From: CAZTJA01 sp964613745
GTDB taxonomy: Bacteria > Desulfobacterota > Desulfomonilia > Desulfomonilales > Desulfomonilaceae
Direction of reading: 5' to 3'
Assembly (NCBI GenBank): GCA_964613745.1
Contig: CAZTJA010000011.1
Location: 1-62,960, forward strand
DNA: 62,960 nucleotides
Shown: in pieces, positions 33,438 through 42,804 of the stretch
Layout of the letters: every line of letters starts with the position of its first letter
Numbering within the stretch: position 1 is the first letter of the stretch
The notes under the pieces: generated by a model
Database searches by the model: none
The model's input: the letters and a program-made list of their open reading frames with translations, nothing else
What the model was told of the DNA's origin: nothing
Position numbers and translations under genes: made by a program

Positions 33438-34322
33438 ATGAAAAAATTCACGTACTTGACCCCAAAGACGCTTGATGAAGCCATTTCTCTACGGCAATCC
33501 CACGGAGATGCAGCAATGTACATAGCCGGCGGGACTGATGTGATGGTAAAAATCAAATCAAGGAAAATCGCTCCCGATTACCTGATTTCACTAAAACGCA
33601 TCCCTGAGCTTGATACCCTGGAAGTTAATCCGGATACCGGGGAATTGCGCATCGGGGCTTTTGTAACACATCGCACTCTGGAAACATCCTCCTTGATTAG
33701 ATTGCAGTATCCGATATTACACGATGCGGTTCAGCACATCGGATCACTCCAAATCCGAAATGTAGCCACCATAGGCGGCAATCTCGTGAATGCGGTTCCC
33801 TCGGCGGACGGAGCCATTCCTCTGGTTACACTGGATGCGAAGGCTCGTATTTACGGCAGCACCGGGCAAAGGACAGTCGATCTGATCCATTTTTTTGAAG
33901 GACCGGGACAAACGGTGCTCTCACCCGGAGAAATACTTACCGAGATCATCGTCCCCAAACAGAGTGCCCGCAGTAGTGGGGCCTACCGGAAATATGGTCG
34001 GCGTGCAGCCATGGAACTACCCCTTATCGGGGTCGGCGTGCAGCTTGGTTTGGAAGACAACACCGATCGTTGCGCAAGAGCCCGCATATCGTTGGGTGTT
34101 GCAGCTCCAACTCCCATGCGAACGCTCAGCGCGGAAAGACACCTGGTTGGGAAAGAGATAACTTCAGAAAATCTGATCGAGGCCGGCAAGCTTGCCGCCG
34201 AAGAATCCAGAGTCAGGGACAGCATTCGAGGTCTGGCCTGGTATCGCAGAGACATGGTTTCGGTTTTCGTTCGACGCATGGGTATAAAATGTTTGGAACG
34301 AATCAAGGCTGCAGAAGCGTAA
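33438..34322 (+). CDS. Molybdenum hydroxylase FAD-binding (medium) subunit, set 1
   Basis: A 294-residue CoxM-type flavin subunit of the xanthine dehydrogenase family. The two FAD loops are AGGTDVMVKIKSR (31-43) and TIGGNLVNAVPSADG (112-126). The C-terminal CO-dehydrogenase flavoprotein domain follows. It has no Fe-S insertion, unlike the equivalent subunit of set 2. It starts 50 bp after the ligase gene and is followed 45 bp later by the 2Fe-2S subunit. Confidence 0.93.
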   Translation: MKKFTYLTPKTLDEAISLRQSHGDAAMYIAGGTDVMVKIKSRKIAPDYLISLKRIPELDTLEVNPDTGELRIGAFVTHRTLETSSLIRLQYPILHDAVQHIGSLQIRNVATIGGNLVNAVPSADGAIPLVTLDAKARIYGSTGQRTVDLIHFFEGPGQTVLSPGEILTEIIVPKQSARSSGAYRKYGRRAAMELPLIGVGVQLGLEDNTDRCARARISLGVAAPTPMRTLSAERHLVGKEITSENLIEAGKLAAEESRVRDSIRGLAWYRRDMVSVFVRRMGIKCLERIKAAEA

Positions 34323-34367
34323 GCAAACGACTGTCGGAACCCGTAAGATTTGCCCGGAGGAAATGAA

Positions 34368-34880
34368 ATGTCTAAAGAGGTAACCTTCACCTTAAACGGT
34401 AATAAGTTCCAGATGAAAATTGAAGATCATTGGACGCTTCTGCATTTATTACGAGAAGAATTAGGATTAACGGGTACAAAAGAAGGCTGCGGCAGCGGCG
34501 AATGCGGTGCCTGCACCGTGATCGTGGACGGTAAAGCGGTCAATTCCTGTCTGTATTTGGCTCCTGAGATTGACGGATCCGACGTGGTGACCATCGAAGG
34601 ATTGGCTGCCCAGGATGGGACACTGCACCCGCTGCAAAAGTCGTTTATAGAAAACGGCGGTATCCAGTGCGGGTTTTGTAGCCCCGGTATGATAATGTCG
34701 TCGAAAGCGCTACTCGATGAGAATCCCCGTCCCACTGAGGACGACATAAAACATGCGCTTGCAGGAAATCTTTGCAGATGCACAGGATACGTTCCGATAT
34801 TTCAGTCCATTCAGGCGGTAATTGACAAGGGGTCTGATGATGTGGACGTTGTCGTGCGGGATGGATCCCCTGCTGATTGA
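34368..34880 (+). CDS. Molybdenum hydroxylase 2Fe-2S (small) subunit, set 1
   Basis: A 170-residue subunit with two 2Fe-2S domains. The plant-type cluster uses Cys41, Cys46, Cys49 and Cys61; the helical C-terminal cluster uses Cys101, Cys104, Cys136 and Cys138 (CGFC and CRC). These sites pass electrons from the molybdenum centre to FAD. The ATG at 34368 is chosen because GGAGG lies just upstream. The last 16 residues after VIDKG extend the usual end of the family. Confidence 0.94.
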   Translation: MSKEVTFTLNGNKFQMKIEDHWTLLHLLREELGLTGTKEGCGSGECGACTVIVDGKAVNSCLYLAPEIDGSDVVTIEGLAAQDGTLHPLQKSFIENGGIQCGFCSPGMIMSSKALLDENPRPTEDDIKHALAGNLCRCTGYVPIFQSIQAVIDKGSDDVDVVVRDGSPAD

Positions 34881-34984
34881 GGAATTAACCCGAATTTTTG
34901 AGATGTTGAACTTATTCCGACAAAGCTGATTCCCATTGCTCGGTCGGTTACGCAAATGCACCTGGAGTAAAGGACAATTCCACA

Positions 34985-37312
34985 ATGGAGAATACACAAG
35001 AGTTCTCGGCAGTAGGGAAACGGATCCCCAAGATTGATGCCGTAGACAAGGCGACCGGGAGAGCGCAATACATACAAGACGTCAAGTTGCCCGGCATGCT
35101 GTACGGCAAAATACTCTACAGCAAATTTGCACATGCCCGAATCGTAAAGATCGACACGGAAAAGGCAAAAGCTTTGCCCGGGGTGCGGATAATCCTGACC
35201 GGTGAGGACATTCCTCACATCCGCATGGGAGTCTATAAGGACAATCCACCGCTTAAGGCCGGAAAAGTCAGATCCTACAGAGATGAAGTGGCCGCCGTGG
35301 CTGCTATGGATCCGGAAACAGCTCAAAAGGCCATTGATCTCATAGAAGTCACGTACCAGGCGCTACCCGGAATTTTCGATCCGGTAGAGGCAATGAAATC
35401 GGATGCCGCTCTGGTGCATGAAGAGCACAAGACGAACATTTTGAAGATGCCCTGGAATCTCCATTATGGAGATGTGGAAGCAGCCAAACAGGAAGCGGCA
35501 TTCAACGTCAAAGAAAGATTTACCACAACGTGGGTGACTCATTGTTGCATGGGCACAAGCGGAGCCATCGCCGACTTTGATCACGCAAATAACCTTACCG
35601 TATACACGAATACCCAGATTCCGTCGCTCGCTCAGAAAGATTTCATGGAGACACTTAAAGCCCTTGGGTTGCAGGACAAAAGGGTAAGAGTGATCAAGCC
35701 GTACATAGGCGGAGGGTTCGGTAGTAAGCTGGATACATATGCCTATGAGCACATTTCCATCCTATTGGCCTGGTATACACGTCGTCCTGTGAAAATTCTG
35801 TTCGACCGTGAAGAGGAGTTCATAGCGACTTCAACTCGTCAACCGACGATAATCGACATTTCAATGGGGTGTGACAAGGACGGCAAGCTGCTGTACCGCG
35901 ACATGTCAATGGTATTGGACAATGGAGCCTACACTTCCTGGGGCGTGACCACTCCTTCCGTTATGATGATGCCCATCACCTCGCTTTACAGGGTTCCAAA
36001 TGTCCGCTATGTGGCCAAGTGCGTTTACACGAACAACACATACTCGCAAGCAATGAGGGGTTACGGAAACCCTCAGGCTACATTTGCCATTGAAAGCGCA
36101 ATGGATATGCTCGCGGAAGCCGCCGGCATGGACCGCATTGAGATTCGACGTATAAATTCAAATCAGCCCGGAGATGTGACTCCCCAGGGTTTGCGAATCA
36201 CTACGTGCGGACTCCCGGAATGTATCGAAGCAGTTACGGAAAAGCTGGAACTCGACCGGCCCAAAGAAAAAGGCGAAGGCATCGGTATTGCCTCTTTGAT
36301 ACATGTGGGCGGCGGAGCACGTATTTACCGATCGGACGGATGCGGCACCATCATCAAGATGGATGATTACGGAAAAGCGGACGTATTCACCGGGGCCTCG
36401 GATATGGGGCAGGGATCCGATACGGTAGTCGCCCAGATAGTGGCCGAACAATTGGGACTTACTGTTGAGGACGTCCATGTCATCCACCAGGATACGGACG
36501 TATGCCCGTGGGATGTTGGCGCTCATGCAAGTCGAACAACTTTCGTCGCCGGCAATGCGGCTTTGGGTGCAGCGAAAAAGATCCGTCAGCGAATTTTGGA
36601 AATCGCAGCGGAATCCCTACAGACCGATGTTGAGAATCTTGTATTGCAAGACCGCAAAGTATTCATCAAAGACAAGCCCGAATCGAATGTGCCTTTGGCA
36701 AAACTTCTGCGCAATGCTCACTTTAAGCACGGCGGCCAGATGATGATGGCAGACTATTTCTATGACCCGGCGAATGAGAACATGGGTAAAGATTTTCGCG
36801 GCAACATGTCCGTTACATATTCGTTCGGCACGCACGGAGTTCGGGTGAAAGTTGATGAAGAAACGGGTAAAGTAGAGATCATAGACTATGTTGCCGCTCA
36901 CGATGTCGGTCGGGCAATCAATCCTCTGTTGCTGGACGGACAGGTACACGGCGGTGTACTTATGGGCATCGGTTTTGCCCTGACGGAACAGGTCATCCTT
37001 GAAAAAGGTCGCAACATGAACCCCGATTTCAGGGATTACAAAGTTTTGACCGCAAAGGATGCGATTTCATTACAGCCCGTGGTGATCGAGACGGTAGATG
37101 AGTCGGGGCCCTACGGTGCAAAAGGTATCGGAGAACCGGGTTGTGTTCCCACCGCACCGGCCATAGCAAATGCCGTTTACGATGCTATCGGAGTTCGTAT
37201 CACCGATTTGCCGATAACCCCCGAACGGGTTCTCGCTGCAATCAAGCAGAAACAAGGTATTGTATCCTGCGGAATCGACCCATTGACCGACAAAGAACAG
37301 TCATGTACGTGA
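34985..37312 (+). CDS. Molybdenum hydroxylase molybdopterin-binding (large) subunit, set 1
   Basis: A 775-residue large subunit of the xanthine dehydrogenase / 4-hydroxybenzoyl-CoA reductase family. Moco-binding motifs are present (GGGFGSK near 240, MRGYGNPQ, GASDMGQGSDT), and the C-terminal GAKGIGEPG keeps the catalytic Glu717. It should hydroxylate or reduce an aromatic or N-heterocyclic carbon next to nitrogen or a CoA-ester ring. Set 1 thus has a complete catalytic site. Its start is 104 bp after the small subunit, with only a weak ribosome site. Confidence 0.93.
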   Translation: MENTQEFSAVGKRIPKIDAVDKATGRAQYIQDVKLPGMLYGKILYSKFAHARIVKIDTEKAKALPGVRIILTGEDIPHIRMGVYKDNPPLKAGKVRSYRDEVAAVAAMDPETAQKAIDLIEVTYQALPGIFDPVEAMKSDAALVHEEHKTNILKMPWNLHYGDVEAAKQEAAFNVKERFTTTWVTHCCMGTSGAIADFDHANNLTVYTNTQIPSLAQKDFMETLKALGLQDKRVRVIKPYIGGGFGSKLDTYAYEHISILLAWYTRRPVKILFDREEEFIATSTRQPTIIDISMGCDKDGKLLYRDMSMVLDNGAYTSWGVTTPSVMMMPITSLYRVPNVRYVAKCVYTNNTYSQAMRGYGNPQATFAIESAMDMLAEAAGMDRIEIRRINSNQPGDVTPQGLRITTCGLPECIEAVTEKLELDRPKEKGEGIGIASLIHVGGGARIYRSDGCGTIIKMDDYGKADVFTGASDMGQGSDTVVAQIVAEQLGLTVEDVHVIHQDTDVCPWDVGAHASRTTFVAGNAALGAAKKIRQRILEIAAESLQTDVENLVLQDRKVFIKDKPESNVPLAKLLRNAHFKHGGQMMMADYFYDPANENMGKDFRGNMSVTYSFGTHGVRVKVDEETGKVEIIDYVAAHDVGRAINPLLLDGQVHGGVLMGIGFALTEQVILEKGRNMNPDFRDYKVLTAKDAISLQPVVIETVDESGPYGAKGIGEPGCVPTAPAIANAVYDAIGVRITDLPITPERVLAAIKQKQGIVSCGIDPLTDKEQSCT

Positions 37313-37339
37313 GATCCAGACAAACCATCAGGAGGAAAC

Positions 37340-38365
37340 GTGCGCTTACCAGCATTTGCCTATGAAGTACCCCGGAATCTCCATGATGCTTTGGAAATTC
37401 TGAAAACGTACGGACCTGAATGCAAAATACTTGCAGGTGGAACCGACCTGCTTGTCCGAATGAAACAGGGGCTCACCAAACCCGCTCATCTGGTGAGTCT
37501 TAAAAACTTAGCGGAACTTACGATTCTCGAAGAATCCGAGGGTATGCTGCGAATAGGAGCTGCGGTCTCTCTGGATGATATTCTCCAATTCAAGCCCATT
37601 CAGGAGCGTTGGCCGGGCTTATACGAAGCAATCAAGGCAGTTGGCGCTCCTTCCATTCAGCATTTCAGAGGCACAATTGGTGGAAACCTCTGCCAGGAAA
37701 ATCGTTGTCAATTCTATAATCAATCGAATCTGTTCCGAGGCGCACGGCAGAGCTGCAACAAAACAGGAGGCCGAACCTGTTTCGCATGGGAAGGCGGCTC
37801 AGATCGATGCCACTCGATAAACCAGTCGGATGCGGCACCCGTGCTCATGGCAATGAACGCTCAGGTAATCATACAATCACATCAAGGGACAAGGACGATG
37901 CCGCTATCCGAAATGTATTCGGGAATAGGCGAGCATCCTTTATCCTTGAACGATGACGAATTGCTCGTGGAAATCCAGGTGCCGGTTCCGGAACCATCCA
38001 CCGGTGCAGCATTTGAAAAACTCGCTTATCGGTCGGCAATTGATTACGCCGTTGTTTCAGCGGGGGCATTCGTAAAACTCGCAGATAAGAAATTTGTAGA
38101 TGCACGACTGGTCATCGGTGCGGTTTCGAGAGGACCTCTCCTAATATCTACTATAGAAGAAATCCTGAAGAACAAAGAAGTCAATGACATTGAAGCTTTG
38201 GAAAAAGCCGGAGAGTCCGCTATGAACACTGCCGGCGCTTTCATAGCAAACAATGTTTCTCAGCCTGCGGCTTACCGCATTCAAATGGTTGCGGTTTTGG
38301 CCAAAAGAGCGATTAGAAAAGCCGCTCAGAGGGCCTTGTCCGGTGCCGAAGGGGAGGGAAAATGA
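37340..38365 (+). CDS. Molybdenum hydroxylase FAD-binding (medium) subunit with extra 4Fe-4S insert, set 2
   Basis: A 341-residue flavin subunit with AGGTDLLVRMK (32-42) and TIGGNLC. After TIGGNLC it carries a cysteine-rich insertion with Cys123, Cys139, Cys147 and Cys157, plus Cys118. The spacing 16-8-10 nearly equals the 16-8-9 spacing of the 4Fe-4S ligands in the beta subunit of Thauera 4-hydroxybenzoyl-CoA reductase. This cluster is a signature of reductases that work against the usual electron flow. The GTG follows a perfect GGAGG. Its stop overlaps the next gene by 4 bp. Confidence 0.94.
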   Translation: MRLPAFAYEVPRNLHDALEILKTYGPECKILAGGTDLLVRMKQGLTKPAHLVSLKNLAELTILEESEGMLRIGAAVSLDDILQFKPIQERWPGLYEAIKAVGAPSIQHFRGTIGGNLCQENRCQFYNQSNLFRGARQSCNKTGGRTCFAWEGGSDRCHSINQSDAAPVLMAMNAQVIIQSHQGTRTMPLSEMYSGIGEHPLSLNDDELLVEIQVPVPEPSTGAAFEKLAYRSAIDYAVVSAGAFVKLADKKFVDARLVIGAVSRGPLLISTIEEILKNKEVNDIEALEKAGESAMNTAGAFIANNVSQPAAYRIQMVAVLAKRAIRKAAQRALSGAEGEGK

Positions 38366-38841
38366 ATCGAATTCCACTGGAAATGACCGTCAATGGGGAA
38401 CACTATTCGAACATGGTGGAACCGAATCGCACCCTTCTGGAAGTGCTCAGAGAAGATCTCCATTTGACCGGAGCAAAGGAAGGCTGCGGTGAAGGAGTCT
38501 GTGGTTCATGCACGGTTCTGATGGATGGCAAGCCTGTTCGCTCCTGCCTGACATTGGCGCTTGAAGCTGCCGGGACAAACATTGTTACCGTGGAAGGCCT
38601 TGCCCAACCTGATGAACTCGACCCGTTGCAGCAGTCCTTCATTGATAACGGTGCCGTTCAATGCGGGTTTTGTACTTCCGGTATGCTCATGGCCGCAAAA
38701 GGTTTATTGCTAAAAGATCCGCAAGCCGACACGGGGGAAATCAAGCGTGCTCTAAGCGGGCATGTCTGCAGATGCACAGGTTACACCAAGATTATCGAAG
38801 CAGTTCAAGCCGTGACCACCGGCTCTAAAGAAGAGAGGTAG
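38362..38841 (+). CDS. Molybdenum hydroxylase 2Fe-2S (small) subunit, set 2
   Basis: A 159-residue 2Fe-2S subunit. Cluster 1 ligands are Cys42, Cys47, Cys50 and Cys62; cluster 2 ligands are Cys101, Cys104, Cys136 and Cys138. It starts with an ATGA overlap to the flavin subunit and is closely related to the set 1 small subunit, so the two sets probably share an old duplication. It belongs with the flanking subunits as one alpha-beta-gamma enzyme. Confidence 0.94.
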   Translation: MNRIPLEMTVNGEHYSNMVEPNRTLLEVLREDLHLTGAKEGCGEGVCGSCTVLMDGKPVRSCLTLALEAAGTNIVTVEGLAQPDELDPLQQSFIDNGAVQCGFCTSGMLMAAKGLLLKDPQADTGEIKRALSGHVCRCTGYTKIIEAVQAVTTGSKEER

Positions 38842-38846
38842 AGCGG

Positions 38847-41123
38847 ATGGCTGATTACGCTTATATCGGAAAGAGCATGCCCCGTGTGGACAGCAGGGCG
38901 AAGGTGACCGGCGAAGCCAAATTCACTGCCGACCTTTCACTTCCTAGGATGTTGATGGGGAAAATTCTGAGAAGCCCCCATCCACACGCTCGAATTCTCA
39001 ATATCGATACCACTGAAGCAATGCGCATTCCGGGAGTTAAGGCGATCGTCTGCGGACGCGACACTCTCGGGAAGAAATGGGGAGTGTTCCGCTATACACA
39101 GGACCAGCAGTTTCTCCCCACCGACAAGGTTCGATTCATCGGTGAAGAAGTAGCCGCAGTCGCGGCAACGGATGAAGAAACGGCGCAGGAAGCCTTGAGC
39201 CGCATTCGCGTGGAATACGAGATTCTCGATCCGGTGTTCGATCCCATGGAGGCCATCAGTCCCGGAGCGCCGCTGATCCATGACGAATTCCCCCAAAACA
39301 TCAATATCCATGTTCCAATCAACGTCGGGGATGTGGAAGAAGGATTTTCTCAATCCTACTACGTTCGTGAGGATACCTTCACCGCATCGGAAGATTCCTA
39401 TTTCCACGGTGAACCGTATGCGGTCGTGGCTCGCTTCGATATGGACGGCAATCTGGAAATATGGATGCCCAATGCCGGGCCTCATATGAAGGCCAAGCCG
39501 CTTTCGAACGCACTTGGAATTCCACTCAATAAAGTCAGAGTCCGCAAGATAACCATCGGAGGCGCATTCGGCGGGAGAAGCGAAATATCACCGGGTGATT
39601 TCATTTGTGCCCTGCTTGCTCGAAAAACGGGCAGGCCGGTCAAGATCGTCTACACTCGTGAAGAGAATTCAATCGCCACACGTCAGGGCCATGCTCTTAT
39701 TACCACGATCAAGACCGGCGTTAATCGAGATGGTCTGGTTATCGCGAGAGACGTGACCTGTTACATGGACGGGGGCGCATACAGCTCGACAGGTCCAATA
39801 GCTACCAGCGTGCCTTTCTTGTGCATGGAACAGGCGTACAAGATGGAGCACGTGCGATATAACGGATACCGAATCTACACCAATAAACCGCCTAGAGGGA
39901 TGATCCGGATTCACGGCAGAGCCTTCGCATGTGGAGTTGATGTTCAACTTGACATGATCGCCGAGCATCTCGGAATGGATCCTGTTGATATGAGAATGAT
40001 CAACGCAAGGGAAGCAGGCGAGTACACGAACACCAAATCGTACGTCGCAAGCTGCGCCATGAAGGAGACCATCACCAAGGCTGCAGAAAAAGCCGGTTGG
40101 AAAGAGAAGTTCGGCAAACTGCCTCCCATGCGGGGAATCGGCATAGGATGCAACTCCGTCCAGACCGGCTTCCCAATGGGTATTCGCGGAGGCTCACAGG
40201 CTCTCATTAAAATGAATGAAGACGGCGGAGCCACGGTCATCTCAGGAGTCGTCGATAACGGTCAGGGAAATGACCACATGCTCGTTCAGATAGCGGCCGA
40301 AGAATTGGGGATTCTACCTGAAGACGTTCAATTGGTGACCGCCGACACTGAAGTGACCCCCTCGGATCCCGGCGCATATTCCCAGGTGTCCACCTTCATT
40401 GGAGGTCAGGCGGTCAAGAATGCTGCAGAAAACGTCAAGAAACTGCTGTTTCGTACGGCCGCGGATCTGCTGAAAGCGGATCCAGCAGACTTGGTTGCGA
40501 AGAACCGTATAATTTTTGTGAAAGATTCCCCGGAAACAGGTGTTCCGATCCCGAAAGTCATTCGTAGAATTCTGGCCCGTGGAGAAGCAGTGAGCGGCAC
40601 GGGTGATTACTGGCCCAAAGTCGATCCGAAAAGAGAATGGATCAGCAATCCATTTGGCCAGATGTGCGGAGCATTTTCCTTCGGTACAACCATAGCCGAA
40701 GTTGAAGTCGATCCTGAAACGGGTCAAGTATGTGTGCTTGAAGTAACTGCGGCCCAGGATGTCGGATATGCCCTGAATCCGCTCGTGCTGGAAGGCCAGT
40801 TTCATGGGAGCATTGCGATGGGGGGGCAGGGCGGTATTTTGACGGAAGGACACACCTGGGACGGAGGCTTTGTCCTGAATCCCACACAGCTTGAATACAA
40901 GGTGCCCCTGGCCTGCGACATGCCGAAAATAAATACCATAATTGTGGAATCCAACGATCCTGACGGTCCGTATGGAGCCAAGGAAGCGGGAATGTCCATA
41001 GCAATGTCCGCTGCTCAGGCCTATGCCGCAGCGGTAAGCAACGCTATTGGAGTACACATGACGGATTACCCCATAACTCCCGACAAAATTCTCAAAGCAA
41101 TAGCCTCCAAAAACGAGGAATGA
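38847..41123 (+). CDS. Molybdenum hydroxylase large subunit with altered active site, set 2
   Basis: A 758-residue large subunit. The Moco loop GGAFGGRSE (238-246) and C-terminal part are present. Two core features deviate. The RGFGxPQ loop becomes RGMIRIHGRAFACG (350-363), and the catalytic GE of GAKxxGEP becomes GAKEAGMS, with Met716 where the family has its essential Glu. Another Glu sits two positions earlier (KEAG). It may therefore be a reductase or a hydroxylase with a different base, or be inactive. It starts 5 bp after the small subunit. By analogy to its Fe-S flavin partner, a CoA-ester dehydroxylase or ring reductase is the best guess. Confidence 0.9.
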   Translation: MADYAYIGKSMPRVDSRAKVTGEAKFTADLSLPRMLMGKILRSPHPHARILNIDTTEAMRIPGVKAIVCGRDTLGKKWGVFRYTQDQQFLPTDKVRFIGEEVAAVAATDEETAQEALSRIRVEYEILDPVFDPMEAISPGAPLIHDEFPQNINIHVPINVGDVEEGFSQSYYVREDTFTASEDSYFHGEPYAVVARFDMDGNLEIWMPNAGPHMKAKPLSNALGIPLNKVRVRKITIGGAFGGRSEISPGDFICALLARKTGRPVKIVYTREENSIATRQGHALITTIKTGVNRDGLVIARDVTCYMDGGAYSSTGPIATSVPFLCMEQAYKMEHVRYNGYRIYTNKPPRGMIRIHGRAFACGVDVQLDMIAEHLGMDPVDMRMINAREAGEYTNTKSYVASCAMKETITKAAEKAGWKEKFGKLPPMRGIGIGCNSVQTGFPMGIRGGSQALIKMNEDGGATVISGVVDNGQGNDHMLVQIAAEELGILPEDVQLVTADTEVTPSDPGAYSQVSTFIGGQAVKNAAENVKKLLFRTAADLLKADPADLVAKNRIIFVKDSPETGVPIPKVIRRILARGEAVSGTGDYWPKVDPKREWISNPFGQMCGAFSFGTTIAEVEVDPETGQVCVLEVTAAQDVGYALNPLVLEGQFHGSIAMGGQGGILTEGHTWDGGFVLNPTQLEYKVPLACDMPKINTIIVESNDPDGPYGAKEAGMSIAMSAAQAYAAAVSNAIGVHMTDYPITPDKILKAIASKNEE

Positions 41124-41393
41124 TTTTATCTATAAACTAAGTTTTGATCGTGATGCGCATCGTTACGTATCACGACCAGGAATACATGATTTCGTCAACA
41201 ATCAACGTCTCTCTCAGCAAGAAGCTGAATTTCAATTCTACTGTTTCATTATGTAGCTGCTGTGGAATGCTTGTACTCAAATAAAGCATGTCTCAGTAAC
41301 TTGGCCAAGCTTGCGTTTTTAGGAGATTGATATTCGATACGCCCGAATTATCCCTTCAACCAGTCACAAATGAATCGATTCAAGGAGGTTCTG

Positions 41394-42431
41394 ATGACAC
41401 AAAGCAGGTTCAGGTTGTTACTATCATTGGCTCTCGTTTCGGCGGCCGTGATCATTGGGATGTGCCCGACCAACAGCGTCTCTGCAGATCCCATTAATCT
41501 CACCTATGCCAATTTTCCACCCGCCACTACGTTTCCATGTATTCAAATGGAACGTTGGGTCAAAGAGGTCGAGCAACGTACAAACGGCAAGGTGAAAGTA
41601 AAAACCTTCCCGGGTGGAACCCTCCTTGAAGCGAAAAACATGTTCGACGGAGTAGTTGCCGGTGGAGCCGACATTGGCTGTTTGGCTACGGCGTATCAAC
41701 CGGGACGCTTCAAAGAACTGGAAGTTATGGACCTGCCCATCGGTTTTTCCAATGCAACCGTCGCAAGCGCAGTCATGTGGGATTTGTATGAAAAACACAA
41801 CCCGCAATCACTCAAAGACGTGAAGGTCCTCACTCTGTTCACATGCGCCCCCGCCCAGATTCTGGCGAGCAAACCGATCAGGAATCTCGAAGATTTACAG
41901 GGAGCCAAACTCAGAGCAGCCGGAACCGGCGTCGAATGGATGAAGCTTCTTGGAGCCGCCCCCGTGGGGATGCCCCAATCCGATGTTCCCGAAGCACTCC
42001 AAAAAGGAGTTGTTCAGGGTAATGTCACATCCATGGATGTTCTCAAGGACATGAAATACGCAGAGTACTGTCCGTATGTAACTCTGAGCGATCTGTGGGT
42101 GGTGCCCTTCGCCGTGGTCATGAACAAACGGAAATGGGAATCCCTGCCCGAAGATGTAAAGAAAGTTTTTGATGATTTGAGAAAAGACCAGGCTATCTGG
42201 ACCGGAAAATACGTCGACGGTCACGCCAAAGATGCCATGGAATGGTCAAAGAAGGAACACAACGTCGAGTTCATTCCTCTTTCCGATGAAGAGCGCGGCA
42301 AATGGATGGGCAAGGTTGCGCCTCTCGTTGACGATTACATCAAGAAGATGGAAGCTGCAAAGCTACCTGGGGCTCAGATAGTAGACGACGCTAAAAAACT
42401 CACGGAAAAGTATAACAAGGAATTCAAATAG
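41394..42431 (+). CDS. dctP: TRAP transporter substrate-binding protein (DctP family)
   Basis: A 345-residue periplasmic solute-binding protein. The signal peptide is about residues 1-30, with likely cleavage in SVSA-DP. The mature part begins NLTYANFPP and carries the DctP-type region KLRAAGTGVEWMK around the conserved substrate Arg. It captures a carboxylate and hands it to the DctQM membrane unit. The ATG at 41394 follows AAGGAGG; an earlier ATG at 41370 has no such site. A 373-bp structured gap separates it from dctQ. In this island the solute is likely the aromatic or arylacetic acid being degraded. Confidence 0.93.
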   Translation: MTQSRFRLLLSLALVSAAVIIGMCPTNSVSADPINLTYANFPPATTFPCIQMERWVKEVEQRTNGKVKVKTFPGGTLLEAKNMFDGVVAGGADIGCLATAYQPGRFKELEVMDLPIGFSNATVASAVMWDLYEKHNPQSLKDVKVLTLFTCAPAQILASKPIRNLEDLQGAKLRAAGTGVEWMKLLGAAPVGMPQSDVPEALQKGVVQGNVTSMDVLKDMKYAEYCPYVTLSDLWVVPFAVVMNKRKWESLPEDVKKVFDDLRKDQAIWTGKYVDGHAKDAMEWSKKEHNVEFIPLSDEERGKWMGKVAPLVDDYIKKMEAAKLPGAQIVDDAKKLTEKYNKEFK

Positions 42432-42484
42432 TTATCCGGCTCGTTGCCGTGCGGTATTTGTAAAGAATTCCAACTTGTCTTCTG

Positions 42485-42556
42485 CGGCAAAGCACTGGCC
42501 TCTGCCATGACCTGACAAAACTTGCTTCAGGTGAAAGTCCCTGCAGTGCTTTGCCG
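42485..42556 (+). promoter_or_regulatory. Long stem-loop between dctP and dctQ
   Basis: A perfect 13-bp stem CGGCAAAGCACTG with complement (42485-42497 and 42544-42556) closes a 46-nt loop that has its own small stem CCTGA/TCAGG (42511-42515 and 42527-42531). There is no T tract. Such a 3' structure can stabilise the message of the binding protein, so that dctP is made in excess over the membrane subunits. I see nothing else definite in 42432-42804. Confidence 0.6.
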
Positions 42557-42804
42557 TTCAACGTCATTTCGATTTGATTTGATCATTCTTACGTATTCAT
42601 AATACCAATCTATTTCGGCCTCGATTGAAATAGATCGGCTTGTGGTAGTCCGTATCCGGATGTGCGCCTGCTGTCCTCGCAAGAGGCGAAGCATGTAGTA
42701 GTCTGATCGGAGAAGGAAGAGCGTTTAATTCAGAGTTGCCTCACGTCAATTCAAGAATGATCTCATCGTGAACCGGCTGCAAGATGACATGATATGGAGG
42801 GTGA

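Noticed and set aside
41148..41175. Inverted repeat TCGTGAT/ATCACGA between the set 2 large subunit and dctP
   Set aside because: Only 7-bp arms, no T tract and no link to a promoter; likely chance or a minor 3' structure.
41300..41316. Sigma-54-like TTGGCC...TTGCG before dctP
   Set aside because: GG to GC spacing is 8, not 10 bases, so it cannot be a sigma-54 promoter.
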